Assembly: GCA_902786975.1 (NCBI GenBank)
Contig: CADAES010000012.1
Coordinates: forward strand, 1-51,018
DNA length: 51,018 bases
Direction of reading: 5' to 3'
DNA from: an uncultured Ruminococcus sp.
GTDB taxonomy: Bacteria > Bacillota > Clostridia > Oscillospirales > Ruminococcaceae
In this document: in pieces, positions 31,457-40,054 of the stretch
How the letters are laid out: every line of letters begins with the position of its first letter
How positions within the stretch are numbered: position 1 is the stretch's first letter
Made by a program: the position numbers and the translations under genes
Notes under the pieces: generated by a model
The model's database searches: none
Seen by the model: the letters and a program-made list of their open reading frames with translations, nothing else
What the model was told of the DNA's origin: nothing

Positions 31457-32800
31457 TTATCTCTGTTCCAGAGGAATGTATATCTTTTCCCTCATGACCG
31501 CTTTATAGGCAGGTCTGATTATACGCTTGCCTGTCACGAGCTCCTCGAATCTGTGAGCGCACCAGCCCGCCATTCTTGACACGGCGAACATCGGTGTAAA
31601 CAGGTCATCGGGGATACCGAGCATCTTATACACAAGTCCCGAATACATATCGACGTTGGCGCACATCGACTTGTCGCTTCCCTTAACGTCCCTGATTATC
31701 GCAGGCGTGAGCTTTTCGATAGTTTCCAGCAGTCTGAACTGCTTTTCGTACTCAGTACCCTCAGCGAGCTTCTTGGCATTTGCCTTGAGTATCTTGGCTC
31801 TTGGGTCGGAAAGCGTATAAACGGCGTGACCCATACCGTAGATAAGTCCTGTCTTGTCAAAGACCTCCTTGCGGACGATCTTTTTGAGCATTTCTCCGAC
31901 CTCGTCCTCGTCCTCCCAGTCCTTGATATTATCCTCCATGAACTGGTGCATTGCAGAGACTTTGATATTTGCGCCGCCGTGGCGTGTACCCTTCAGAGCG
32001 CCGACAGCTGCTGCATATGCCGAATAGGGGTCTGTTCCCGAAGATGTCAGCACACGGCAGGCAAAGGTGGAGTTGTTTCCGCCGCCGTGCTCAGCGTGCA
32101 GTATCATCAGCAGGTCGAGAAGCTTTGCTTCCTCGTCGGTGAACTTTCTGTCGGGTCTGAGAGCGGAGAGTATCATCTCTGCGGTGGACTGACCCGGGAT
32201 GAGCGGGTGCATGAACATACTCTGCCCGTCAAACGAACGCCTTTTCACCTGATAAGCCGATACCATGATGTTCGGAAGCTTTGAGATTATCGAGATAGCG
32301 GTCGCCATTTCAAACTCGGGCGAACGTTCCTCGGGATTGGAATCGTAGGAATAAAGTGCGAGTATCGACCTTTCCATTTTGTTCATGATATTCTTTGAGG
32401 GAGCTTTTGATATCATATCCTCAAAGAAATCGTCGGGAAGCGGTCTGTTGTCGGCTATCATCGTTCTGAACGCTTCAAGCTCGCTCTTGTTCGGCAGGTC
32501 GCCCATAAGGAGCAGATAAACGATCTCCTCATAAGCAAAGCGGTTTTCCTTGCGTGCATTTTCAACAAGGTCGTTGATATTGTAGCCACGGTAGATGAGC
32601 TGACCGTCGATAGGTGCTTTCTCGCCCTCGTTTATAACGTAGCCGTGAACGTTGCATATATTGGTAAGCCCTGCGATAACGCCCGTACCGTCGGCGTTCC
32701 TCAGACCTCTTTTTACAACATATTTGTCATAGAATTTCGGGTCTATCGTATTATTGTCGGTAAACTGCTTGTAAAAGATAGATCTTGCTGTCTCCTTCAT
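31457..32800 (-). CDS. gltA: Citrate synthase
   Basis: 447 residues from the ATG at 32800 (AGGAGCG upstream). Active-site regions are clear: LHAEHGGGNNSTFACRV (His), GTRHGGAN and GMGHAVYTLSDPRA (His), plus the Asp region near the C-terminus. It condenses acetyl-CoA and oxaloacetate. The N-terminal extension (about 40 residues) is as in clostridial citrate/2-methylcitrate synthases. Monocistronic, own promoter. Confidence 0.95.
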   Translation of the reverse strand: MKETARSIFYKQFTDNNTIDPKFYDKYVVKRGLRNADGTGVIAGLTNICNVHGYVINEGEKAPIDGQLIYRGYNINDLVENARKENRFAYEEIVYLLLMGDLPNKSELEAFRTMIADNRPLPDDFFEDMISKAPSKNIMNKMERSILALYSYDSNPEERSPEFEMATAISIISKLPNIMVSAYQVKRRSFDGQSMFMHPLIPGQSTAEMILSALRPDRKFTDEEAKLLDLLMILHAEHGGGNNSTFACRVLTSSGTDPYSAYAAAVGALKGTRHGGANIKVSAMHQFMEDNIKDWEDEDEVGEMLKKIVRKEVFDKTGLIYGMGHAVYTLSDPRAKILKANAKKLAEGTEYEKQFRLLETIEKLTPAIIRDVKGSDKSMCANVDMYSGLVYKMLGIPDDLFTPMFAVSRMAGWCAHRFEELVTGKRIIRPAYKAVMREKIYIPLEQR

Positions 32801-32851
32801 TTTCAATCGCTCCTGTCCTTCAGAATTCATCAGAATATATTGTAATTATTT

Positions 32852-32880
32852 ATTTTACATTATTTCAGCAGTTTTGTCAA
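32852..32880 (-). promoter_or_regulatory. Promoter of the citrate synthase gene
   Basis: On the minus strand, TTGACA (32875-32880), 17-bp spacer, TAAAAT (32852-32857). Confidence 0.82.
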
Positions 32881-32921
32881 GCACAGCAGGACAGCAAGGC
32901 ACTTTTCTCACCGTATTTCCG

Positions 32922-33440
32922 TCAGACAAGAATGACGCCTGCTTTGTCAAGGGCATTTATCATTTTGTCCTGTCTGGCTTTGTCAAAGCGTGAGGCTGTG
33001 GCATTTTTGACGATAAAGACGTTTTTGCAGACCTTTGCCGCACCCAGAGCAGTTTTGCCGACACAGCCGCAAAGGTCGAGCCCGCACAGCCATATCTCGC
33101 TGTGAGCCTGCTGCGCCATATACTCTCTGAATTTTTTTGCGGTAAAGCTGTTGGAAAGATTCTTTTCAAAGTAAAGCTCCGAAACCCTGTCAAGTCCGCC
33201 GTAGAGCTGAGCGCCCTGGGTATTTCTTATCGAAAAGCCGATAAAGATGCGGTTTGTAACGATGTTGGGCAGGATATGTGCGACGTATATGACATCGTTG
33301 CCCGACTGTTCAAAGCTGTGGATAGTTCTGTTGACCTCGTCGGTGAGCTTTTGCGTATCGTAGCTGAACACAGGCTTTCTTTTGTCCCAAAGGTAATCAT
33401 TCTGCATATCTATCACGACAAGCGCTTTTTTATCAGACAT
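32922..33440 (-). CDS. Isochorismatase-family cysteine hydrolase
   Basis: 172 residues from the ATG at 33440, preceded by GGGAGG. The Asp-Lys-Cys triad is visible: VVIDMQNDY (Asp), FEKNLSNSF (Lys) and WLCGLDLCGCVGKTALG (Cys). Such enzymes hydrolyse amides or isochorismate-type substrates; nicotinamidase-like activity is possible. It overlaps the membrane-protein gene by 28 bp and is last in a TetR-controlled operon. Confidence 0.85.
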   Translation of the reverse strand: MSDKKALVVIDMQNDYLWDKRKPVFSYDTQKLTDEVNRTIHSFEQSGNDVIYVAHILPNIVTNRIFIGFSIRNTQGAQLYGGLDRVSELYFEKNLSNSFTAKKFREYMAQQAHSEIWLCGLDLCGCVGKTALGAAKVCKNVFIVKNATASRFDKARQDKMINALDKAGVILV

Positions 33441-33946
33441 AACGCACCTCCCAACACTATTGCCAAAGACGAATAGACGAATACGAATTTGATCATATTG
33501 AACACGGTGAACATCGCAAAGACCGCCCACACTCTGCACCCCGAAAGTATACAGAACATCACGGTATTTTCAAGCAGGTCTGCGGCCATTCCCACTACCG
33601 GAAGCAGCGGGAGGAGCGTATTGACCCTGTCCCGTGCGCCGAGCCTTTCGAGCACCGACTTTATCGCACAGCGGTAGAACGAACAGTATGCAAGCGCATA
33701 GACCATATCGACCGACATGAACGCCCAGCGGTAAAACTCCGCCGACTGCTTGTTATACCTTGTGAGTGCGCTGACAATGCCGTTCGGCGTAATCCCGAAG
33801 GTGAGGTCTATAACACCCTGCCCATCGGACAGCTTTCCGACCTCCGACGCTGCAAGGCGCATGAGCGCCATCATAGCGAGGAACACGGCAAGCAGTATCC
33901 CGAGCCCGAACAAGCCGTGAGTTTTTCTTATTTCATCGGTTTTCAT
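33413..33946 (-). CDS. Four-helix membrane protein, unknown
   Basis: 177 residues with four predicted membrane helices: about 13-32, 72-92, 108-127 and 136-165. The motif GMAADLLENTVM in helix 3 looks conserved-type. Its start overlaps the TetR stop by 4 bp. The middle position in a TetR-isochorismatase operon suggests a role in handling the inducer, but no family was recognised. Confidence 0.75.
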   Translation of the reverse strand: MKTDEIRKTHGLFGLGILLAVFLAMMALMRLAASEVGKLSDGQGVIDLTFGITPNGIVSALTRYNKQSAEFYRWAFMSVDMVYALAYCSFYRCAIKSVLERLGARDRVNTLLPLLPVVGMAADLLENTVMFCILSGCRVWAVFAMFTVFNMIKFVFVYSSLAIVLGGALCLIKKRLS

Positions 33947-34527
33947 ACAAGATACCTCTGTGTGGTTTGTCTGACATACTCCTCAAGCACCTTATCGTCC
34001 GTAAGGTCGATTCCGCAGATGCTTTTCATCTCCTTATGGCGAAGCACTGCAAGCTCGTGCAGGCTGGAAAGCTCAAATGCGATAAGGCGGCACTCCTGTT
34101 CGGTCTTTTTATCGCCGAAATACTCGCAGATACACGGCAGGCTCTCCATTCCCATATCACCGCTTCGGTTGAGCAGGATATACTTTGTTATAGCCTTAGA
34201 ATAGCTGAAATTCGCTATCATCAGCTTCATCATACCGAAATGCGTCATAATGATACGTTCCTTCGGCGGGATATCGGGACAGGAAAACGCAGCAGCCTGC
34301 GCAGATACGCCCTGAGCGTCTGCAAGCAGCTGTTTGAACACCTCATACAGCAGACCCTCCCTTGAGCCGTAGCAATAATTAATCATCGCAAGGTTGACCC
34401 CTGCTCTTGCGGCTATCGTGCGGGAGGTCACCTCGTCCGAGTCGGAACAGCTCGTCATAAGCTCCTTTGCGGCTTTGAGCAGGGCTTGCCTCGTGGCGTT
34501 GATATCTCTTTTCTGTTTTTGCGGCAT
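33943..34527 (-). CDS. TetR/AcrR family transcriptional regulator
   Basis: 194 residues from the ATG at 34527 (AAGGTGAT upstream; a nearby GTG overlaps the RBS). N-terminal HTH: INATRQALLKAAKELM, then EVTSRTIAARAGVNLAMINYCYGSREGLLYE, the standard TetR DNA-binding pattern. The C-terminal ligand domain is divergent. A near-perfect operator overlaps its own transcription start, so autoregulation of the three-gene operon is very likely. Confidence 0.9.
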   Translation of the reverse strand: MPQKQKRDINATRQALLKAAKELMTSCSDSDEVTSRTIAARAGVNLAMINYCYGSREGLLYEVFKQLLADAQGVSAQAAAFSCPDIPPKERIIMTHFGMMKLMIANFSYSKAITKYILLNRSGDMGMESLPCICEYFGDKKTEQECRLIAFELSSLHELAVLRHKEMKSICGIDLTDDKVLEEYVRQTTQRYLV

Positions 34528-34541
34528 TTTTATCACCTTGT

Positions 34542-34561
34542 TAATTAAACGTGTTTAATTA
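34542..34561. promoter_or_regulatory. TetR operator
   Basis: TAATTAAAC-GT-GTTTAATTA: perfect 9-bp arms, placed just downstream of the -10 and upstream of the RBS. Confidence 0.82.
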
Positions 34562-34569
34562 CTGATTGC

Positions 34570-34598
34570 AGTATACACCATTTTTTCAGCTTTGTCAA
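34570..34598 (-). promoter_or_regulatory. Promoter of the TetR operon
   Basis: On the minus strand, TTGACA (34593-34598), 17-bp spacer, TATACT (34570-34575). Confidence 0.85.
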
Positions 34599-34684
34599 GA
34601 GGTTTTTCAAAAAAATCGGAATATTCACAGGACAAGCCGAATATATAGTTAATAGAAAGCACATACCTACGGAGGAATTGGAAA

Positions 34685-35686
34685 ATGAAAGAATACATAC
34701 AGATAACGATAGTTTTTGCGATACTTCTTATGGTGATACCGAGCATAGTATTTCTCGGGGAGCACAAAGCCGCTGCGGAAAACGACAGCTCCTCGGTGTC
34801 GGAATCACAGCAGCAGGACACCGACAAGGTAAAGATTTATTTCACCGGGCAAAAGCAGGTCAGAGAGTTTACCATGCAGGAATATACCGTCGGTGCGGTC
34901 ATGGCGCAGATGCCTGCGGATTACGAGCCTGCGGCTTTACAGGCACAGGCGGTACTTGCGCAGACCTATGCCGTATACAGGATAAACGCCGAAAAGGCTT
35001 CGCCGACGCCCGCGCTTTACGGGGCTGTGATGAGCGACGACAAAACGCTTTACCAGAGTTTTTTCACTCCCGAGCAGGCAAAGGAGCTTTACAAGGACAA
35101 CTACGAAACGGCGCACAAAAAAGTCCTTGACGCTGTGGAAGCTGTAAAGGACAAGCTGCTGGAGTACGACGGCAAGCCTGTGATGATAGCTTTCCACGCT
35201 GTTTCAGACGGCTTCACACGCTCGGCAAAGGACGTATGGGGACAGGACATTCCGTATCTGACAAGCGTTGAGAGCAAGCAGGACACGGCTTTGAAGCAGG
35301 CGCAGACAAAAACGGAAATGACAAGCGGTCAGTTCAGGGAAAAGCTCGGTGCTAAATGGAGCGACATCAGCTTCACGGGCGACCCGATGACATGGCTGAA
35401 CGTTGCGAAAACCGGCGAGCACGGGCTTGTCAAGGAGGTGACCGTCTGCGGAAAGAGCATCGAGGCTTCTGAGTTCTGCGAGGTGCTCGACCTTGCTTCA
35501 CAGAGCTTTGTTTTTGAGATAACCGGTGACAAATTCACGTTCACCTGTCACGGTCTTGGGCACCTCGTCGGAATGAGCCAGTACGGCGCAAACGAAATGG
35601 CAAAGCAGGGACAGAGCTTTGAGCAGATCCTCACGCACTATTTCACGGGTTGTAAAATTTGTGAGAATTTGCCCGAAAGCTCTTGA
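34685..35686 (+). CDS. SpoIID/LytB domain protein
   Basis: 333 residues. N-terminal membrane anchor (ITIVFAILLMVIPSIVFLG), a Ser/Gln linker, then the SpoIID domain: MQEYTVGAVMAQMPADYEP, LQAQAVLAQTYAVY, AFHAVSDGFTRSAKDVWG and, late, CHGLGHLVGMSQYGANEMA. SpoIID is a lytic transglycosylase used during engulfment. The usual catalytic Glu in the EMPA motif is Gln here (AQMPA), so activity is uncertain. RBS GGAGG. Divergent from the TetR gene. Confidence 0.85.
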   Translation: MKEYIQITIVFAILLMVIPSIVFLGEHKAAAENDSSSVSESQQQDTDKVKIYFTGQKQVREFTMQEYTVGAVMAQMPADYEPAALQAQAVLAQTYAVYRINAEKASPTPALYGAVMSDDKTLYQSFFTPEQAKELYKDNYETAHKKVLDAVEAVKDKLLEYDGKPVMIAFHAVSDGFTRSAKDVWGQDIPYLTSVESKQDTALKQAQTKTEMTSGQFREKLGAKWSDISFTGDPMTWLNVAKTGEHGLVKEVTVCGKSIEASEFCEVLDLASQSFVFEITGDKFTFTCHGLGHLVGMSQYGANEMAKQGQSFEQILTHYFTGCKICENLPESS

Positions 35687-35712
35687 AATCGGTGTGGGAA
35701 ATGTGGTATACT
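35683..35712 (+). promoter_or_regulatory. Promoter of galE
   Basis: TTGAAA (35683-35688), 18-bp spacer, TATACT (35707-35712). It overlaps the stop codon of the SpoIID-like gene. Confidence 0.72.
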
Positions 35713-35745
35713 ATTGTCGATATAAAACCGAAAGGATATGATAAT

Positions 35746-36756
35746 ATGCCGACAATACTCGTTACGGGAGGCGCAGGATTCATCGGAAGCCACACCTGCG
35801 TTTGTCTGCTTGAAGCAGGCTATGATATCGTTGTTGCGGACAACTTTTCAAACTCAAAACCGGAGGCTCTCAACAGGATAAAAAAGATAACGGGCAAAGA
35901 TTTCAAGTTCTACGAATGCGACCTGCTCGACCTTGAAGCTGTGAAGAAGATATTTGCCGAAAACAGCATTGATGCTGTAATACATTTTGCGGGCTACAAG
36001 GCTGTCGGAGAATCGGTCGCACAGCCTGTAAAGTACTATCACAACAACATCACAGGAACGCTGATGCTTATAAAGGCGATGCAGGAATACGGGTGCAAAA
36101 AGATAGTTTTCTCGTCCTCGGCTACCGTGTACGGACCTGTCAACCCTGTACCGTACGTTGAGGATATGCCGACATCGGCGACAAACCCCTACGGCTACAC
36201 CAAGGTAATGATCGAGCAGATACTGCGTGACGTTTACGTTTCGGACAGCGACTGGTCGGTATCTCTGCTGAGGTATTTCAACCCTATCGGCGCTCACCCC
36301 AGCGGGCTTATCGGCGAGGACCCCAACGGGATCCCGAACAATCTTCTGCCGTACATCTGCCAGGTTGCGGTCGGAAAGCTCGAAAAGCTCGGCGTTTTCG
36401 GCAACGACTACGACACCCCCGACGGAACAGGCATAAGGGATTACATTCACGTCTGCGACCTTGCGGACGGGCACCTTTGCGCTGTGAAATATGTGCTTGA
36501 GCACAAGGGCGTTGAGGCTGTAAACCTCGGAACGGGCAAGGGCTCGAGCGTGTTCGATGTTCTGCACAGCTTTGAAAAGGCGTGCGGAAAAGAACTGCCG
36601 TACGTTGTGAAGCCACGCAGACCGGGCGACCTGCCGTCGTCCTACGCAAACACCGACAAGGCTAAAAAGGTGTTCGGCTGGGAAGCAAAGTACGACCTCG
36701 ACCAAATGACCGCCGACAGCTGGAATTTCATCAAAAACAACCCGAACGGCTTATAA
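35746..36756 (+). CDS. galE: UDP-glucose 4-epimerase
   Basis: 336 residues from the ATG at 35746 (AAAGGAT upstream; the longer frame from 35683 overlaps the previous gene). Extended SDR: VTGGAGFIGSH (NAD site), IHFAGYKAVGES, SSSATVYG (Ser) and NPYGYTK (Tyr-Lys), then LRYFNPIGAHPSG. It interconverts UDP-glucose and UDP-galactose. Monocistronic with its own promoter and terminator. Confidence 0.96.
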   Translation: MPTILVTGGAGFIGSHTCVCLLEAGYDIVVADNFSNSKPEALNRIKKITGKDFKFYECDLLDLEAVKKIFAENSIDAVIHFAGYKAVGESVAQPVKYYHNNITGTLMLIKAMQEYGCKKIVFSSSATVYGPVNPVPYVEDMPTSATNPYGYTKVMIEQILRDVYVSDSDWSVSLLRYFNPIGAHPSGLIGEDPNGIPNNLLPYICQVAVGKLEKLGVFGNDYDTPDGTGIRDYIHVCDLADGHLCAVKYVLEHKGVEAVNLGTGKGSSVFDVLHSFEKACGKELPYVVKPRRPGDLPSSYANTDKAKKVFGWEAKYDLDQMTADSWNFIKNNPNGL

Positions 36757-36768
36757 ACCAAAACAGTA

Positions 36769-36806
36769 CAAAAAAGAGGACAGCTTCGACTGTCCTCTTG
36801 TTGTTT
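36769..36806. terminator. Bidirectional terminator
   Basis: AAGAGGACAG-CTTCGA-CTGTCCTCTT hairpin between convergent galE and the lipoprotein gene. Confidence 0.85.
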
Positions 36807-36811
36807 ATTCT

Positions 36812-37429
36812 TTATTTTTCGAGGTTTTCAAGCACCTCATTCTTATCGAAGCGATAATATGCTTTCAGCTTGCCGCCGCTGGAAGGCAATACACGGATCT
36901 CCTGCTTGCTGCCGAGCTTGTTGTGCCTGTCCTCAGCCTTTATCAGCTCGCCGAGCTTTTTGACTGGCTGTTTCAGATCCTCGAACGCCTTATCCGTCCT
37001 GACAGTCAGGATAAATTCTGCATCGATTTTCTTTTCCCATTTGCAATCAAAGCCGTTCTCTCCGGCGATCTTATTAGCCTGTTCCGAGACCTTGTCCTTG
37101 ATATAGCCGAGATAATCCTCGCTCCAGGTATCCTCGGTCTTTTCATCATAACCCACTACCGTAGCATCGAATTGCTTTTTGACCACTTTACTTACGACCT
37201 TGAACTTGAACCCACATTCTTTATCCTTGAAATAAAACGTCTTTTCGTCCGTTCCTGATTCGCTCTTTTCAAATTCAGCCTCGGGAAGATTCTTGCTCAC
37301 ATATGTCTTGGCTTCGCTCTCAGTCTTGAGCTTGACATCTTCCTTTTTCTTTTCACATCCGCAAAGCAGCGCCGCTGCACAAACCGCAGCAGTAAGAATT
37401 ATCGCAGCTTTCTTGAACATATTTTTCAT
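36812..37429 (-). CDS. Lipoprotein, unknown
   Basis: 205 residues with lipobox ALLCGC (Cys about 25) and a Lys/Glu-rich mature part of mixed alpha/beta type. No known domain was recognised. The start is preceded by GAGAGAACTGGA, a modest RBS. It shares the galE terminator and appears monocistronic. Confidence 0.72.
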   Translation of the reverse strand: MKNMFKKAAIILTAAVCAAALLCGCEKKKEDVKLKTESEAKTYVSKNLPEAEFEKSESGTDEKTFYFKDKECGFKFKVVSKVVKKQFDATVVGYDEKTEDTWSEDYLGYIKDKVSEQANKIAGENGFDCKWEKKIDAEFILTVRTDKAFEDLKQPVKKLGELIKAEDRHNKLGSKQEIRVLPSSGGKLKAYYRFDKNEVLENLEK

Positions 37430-37612
37430 TCCAGTTCTCTCCTTTCAAGAGTATCATTTATAAACCGATCGTTATTTGACTTACCGAACTATCTTGCTGA
37501 ACAATATACCGAGTAATCATGTCTAAATAATCTATATTATGTAAATAAATATTGAACGGAGTAAGCTGTAATTGGTGCGTAATCTGTATGTAATCATGCT
37601 GATAATAAAGCA

Positions 37613-37639
37613 GGAGACCACTCATCAAAAGTGATCTCC
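37613..37639 (-). terminator. Terminator after the SufB-like gene
   Basis: GGAGACCACT/AGTGATCTCC hairpin with one mismatch per arm; on the minus strand TGCTTTATT follows. Confidence 0.55.
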
Positions 37640-37653
37640 CACAATGATCTATA

Positions 37654-38571
37654 CTATTTCAGGAATCCCGAGATTATCTTCTGCTCGGCTTCCTCCTCGG
37701 TGAGCCCGAGAGTTCTGAGCTTGAGCAGCTGCTCGCCCGCTATCTTTCCGATAGCTGCTTCGTGTATCAGCGCTGCGTCGTTATGCTCCGCATCGAGCTG
37801 CGGTGAAGCGGACACTCTGCCGTTGCCGACAAGTATCGCATCGCACTCCGAATGTCCTGTGCAGGCGTTCATTCCCTTGATAGTACTGTGATACTCCTGA
37901 TACGACTCGTCCCTTGCTACCGACCTTGACATAAGGTCTACGCCGCTGTTCTCGCCTTTTAGCTCGACATAGAAATCGGTCTTTGCCTGCTCGACTCCGT
38001 CGGTCATTATCCTTTCCTTGATGATGAGCCTTGCGTCCTTTCCAAGCGTGCCCCTTGTGGTCCTTGTGGTGAAGTCAACGCCGCTGAGCTGGACGGTATC
38101 CATAGTCAGCTTTGCATTTTCGCCAAGCTCGATATCGGTTACGGGGTCTATTTTGCGCAGGCCCTTTGACTCGCCCGTGCCGATATGCTTTTCCTGGTAC
38201 AGCACATTTGCGTTTTTCTCGATAAAGAAGCGGTGGATACCGTTATGGCGGGCTTCCTCGTCGCCCGAGTTATGGACTCCGCAGCCTGCGACGATAGTGA
38301 CGTCTGCGCCCTCGCCGACATAGAAGTCGTTATACACAAGGTCGTCTATACCGCTTTTTGTGACGCACGCAGGGATATATACCTTTTCGCCCTTTGTGCC
38401 CGGCTTTATCTTTATCACCAGTCCCGGTGCGTCCTGCTTGGATTCGATCTTTATATTCTCCGAGGATTCCCTTGCGGCACACTGACCGTCCTCACGGATA
38501 TTGTAAGCGCCCTTGAAGCCGTCCTTATAATCAGAGATTATCTCAAGGAGCTGTCTAGTCGTTTCGTTCAT
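37654..38571 (-). CDS. SufB/SufD-family Fe-S scaffold protein (SmsB-like)
   Basis: 305 residues, shorter than SufB (about 480). Beta-helix core with GEGADVTIVAGCGVHN, RTTRGTLGKDARLIIKER and the C-terminal SufB pattern CTGHSECDAILVGNGRV...AALIHEAAIGKI. It should receive sulfur and iron on a SufC-driven scaffold. Only SufC accompanies it, no SufS/U/D, matching the SUF-like minimal system of anaerobes. It starts 5 bp after the SufC stop. Confidence 0.9.
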   Translation of the reverse strand: MNETTRQLLEIISDYKDGFKGAYNIREDGQCAARESSENIKIESKQDAPGLVIKIKPGTKGEKVYIPACVTKSGIDDLVYNDFYVGEGADVTIVAGCGVHNSGDEEARHNGIHRFFIEKNANVLYQEKHIGTGESKGLRKIDPVTDIELGENAKLTMDTVQLSGVDFTTRTTRGTLGKDARLIIKERIMTDGVEQAKTDFYVELKGENSGVDLMSRSVARDESYQEYHSTIKGMNACTGHSECDAILVGNGRVSASPQLDAEHNDAALIHEAAIGKIAGEQLLKLRTLGLTEEEAEQKIISGFLK

Positions 38572-38576
38572 CTTCG

Positions 38577-39290
38577 TCAGCTCCTTTCACACGGTCTGGG
38601 CATTCTGCTGCCGTTTATAAGCGTCGGGAGTATCTCCTGCGCAGGACCGCTGTTTTCGACCTTGCCTTTTGAGATAACGACTATCTCGTCGGCTATCTCG
38701 AGTATCCTCTCCTGGTGGGAGATTATCATCAGAGTTCCGTTTATCTTTTCCTTTACCTCTTTGAAAACATCGACAAGCCCCGCAAAGCTCCACAGGTCGA
38801 TGCCTGCCTCCGGCTCGTCAAAAATAGAGAGCTTGGTGTTCCTTGCGAGGACGGTAGCTATCTCGATACGCTTTATCTCACCGCCCGACAGCGATGCGTT
38901 CACCTCACGTTCGATATAATCGTTCTTGCAAAGTCCGACCTTGCCCAGAAGCTCGCATATCTCGTGCTGCTTCAGTTCCCTTCCCGCTGCAAGCTCCAGC
39001 AGGTCACGCACGGTAAGTCCCTTGAACCTGACGGGCTGCTGAAAGGCATAGCTTATGCCCTTCTTTGCACGCTGGGTGATATCAAGATCCGTTATGTCCT
39101 CACCGTCAAAGAATATCTTTCCCGATTCCGGTGTGATAAGCCCTGCCACGGTCTTGGCCAGCGTAGTTTTTCCGCCGCCGTTGGGACCGGTTATAGCAAC
39201 GAGCTTATTATCGGGTATCTCGAGGCTGACGTCGTTTAAAATGCCTCTGCCGTCTTCAAGATTCCAGACTATATTTTCAAGTTTGAGCAT
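38577..39290 (-). CDS. sufC: SufC-like ABC ATPase of Fe-S assembly (SmsC-like)
   Basis: 237 residues from the ATG at 39290 (AAGGAGAAG upstream). Walker A GPNGGGKTTL, Q-loop SYAFQQPVRFKG, signature ASLSGGEIKRIEIA, Walker B KLSIFDEPEAGIDL and the switch His in LMIISHQERIL. No membrane partner, so this is the soluble SufC type that energises the SufB scaffold. First of the two-gene unit. Confidence 0.92.
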   Translation of the reverse strand: MLKLENIVWNLEDGRGILNDVSLEIPDNKLVAITGPNGGGKTTLAKTVAGLITPESGKIFFDGEDITDLDITQRAKKGISYAFQQPVRFKGLTVRDLLELAAGRELKQHEICELLGKVGLCKNDYIEREVNASLSGGEIKRIEIATVLARNTKLSIFDEPEAGIDLWSFAGLVDVFKEVKEKINGTLMIISHQERILEIADEIVVISKGKVENSGPAQEILPTLINGSRMPRPCERS

Positions 39291-39330
39291 TTCACTTCTC
39301 CTTTTTTCAAATCCTATTTTACCGTATGTA

Positions 39331-39359
39331 AGTATACCACGAATACACCTTTTCGTCAA
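39331..39359 (-). promoter_or_regulatory. Promoter of the sufC-sufB unit
   Basis: On the minus strand, TTGACG (39354-39359), 17-bp spacer, TATACT (39331-39336). Confidence 0.8.
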
Positions 39360-39427
39360 TAGTAAATATCACTAAATCGGTATTGTTTTCATTAAGTTCA
39401 ATAATTGTCCTCTACCGCCCGAAACAC

Positions 39428-39456
39428 TTGACAAATCAAGCAATATGATGTATAAT
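39428..39456 (+). promoter_or_regulatory. Promoter of greA-lysS
   Basis: TTGACA (39428-39433), 17-bp spacer, TATAAT (39451-39456): full consensus. Confidence 0.88.
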
Positions 39457-39526
39457 ATCAATTTGACAGTATGCGTGTTTTAACCGACATGTTAAAAGAA
39501 ATTTTAGATTTTAGGAGTGAACTATC

Positions 39527-40003
39527 ATGCCAAATGCAAAGACAGTTTCAAGAGCAGGTTACGAGAAATTACAGGAAGAAAGAGAATACCTTGTCACCGT
39601 CAAGCGTAAAGAGGTAGCTCAGAAGCTTAAAGAAGCGCGTTCCTTCGGAGACCTTTCGGAGAACGCTGAGTACGATGAAGCCAAGAACGAGCAGGCTATA
39701 CTCGAATCCAAGATCAACGAACTGGAGCTGCTCATTGCCAACGCTATCGTCGTTGAGGACGACGAGGTCTCGACCGACGAGATAGGTGTAGGCTCTATCA
39801 TCAAGATAAAAGACCTGGAGATCGACGATATCGAGACACTTCAGATTGTCGGCTCGACCGAGTCCGATCCTGACAACGGGAAGATATCCGACGAATCGCC
39901 TATCGGCAGAGCTGCTCTGAGAAAGAAAGTCGGCGATATCTTCGAGGTAGAAGCTCCCGCAGGCATCCTTAAATTCGAGGTGCTGGAGATCTCGAGACAG
40001 TAA
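39527..40003 (+). CDS. greA: Transcription elongation factor GreA
   Basis: 158 residues, normal length. N-terminal coiled coil with the tip residues in GDLSENAEYDEAKNEQ (catalytic acidic pair) and a C-terminal FKBP-like domain (GKISDESPIGRALL-type, here SPIGRAALRKKVGD). It stimulates cleavage of backtracked RNA in stalled RNA polymerase. It precedes lysS, a common pairing in Firmicutes. Confidence 0.96.
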   Translation: MPNAKTVSRAGYEKLQEEREYLVTVKRKEVAQKLKEARSFGDLSENAEYDEAKNEQAILESKINELELLIANAIVVEDDEVSTDEIGVGSIIKIKDLEIDDIETLQIVGSTESDPDNGKISDESPIGRAALRKKVGDIFEVEAPAGILKFEVLEISRQ

Positions 40004-40012
40004 AACAAACAA

Positions 40013-40028
40013 GTCCGAAATTTCGGAC
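40013..40028. other. Perfect 16-bp palindrome between greA and lysS
   Basis: GTCCGAAATTTCGGAC, a member of a dispersed palindrome family in this window (3951, 5973, 10241, 25913). Confidence 0.55.
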
Positions 40029-40054
40029 ACTTATCAATGAAAGGAAAGTAAACG

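Noticed and set aside
33441-33539. N-terminal extension of the isochorismatase-like protein
   Set aside because: It reads through the upstream membrane-protein gene; GGGAGG supports the start at 33440.
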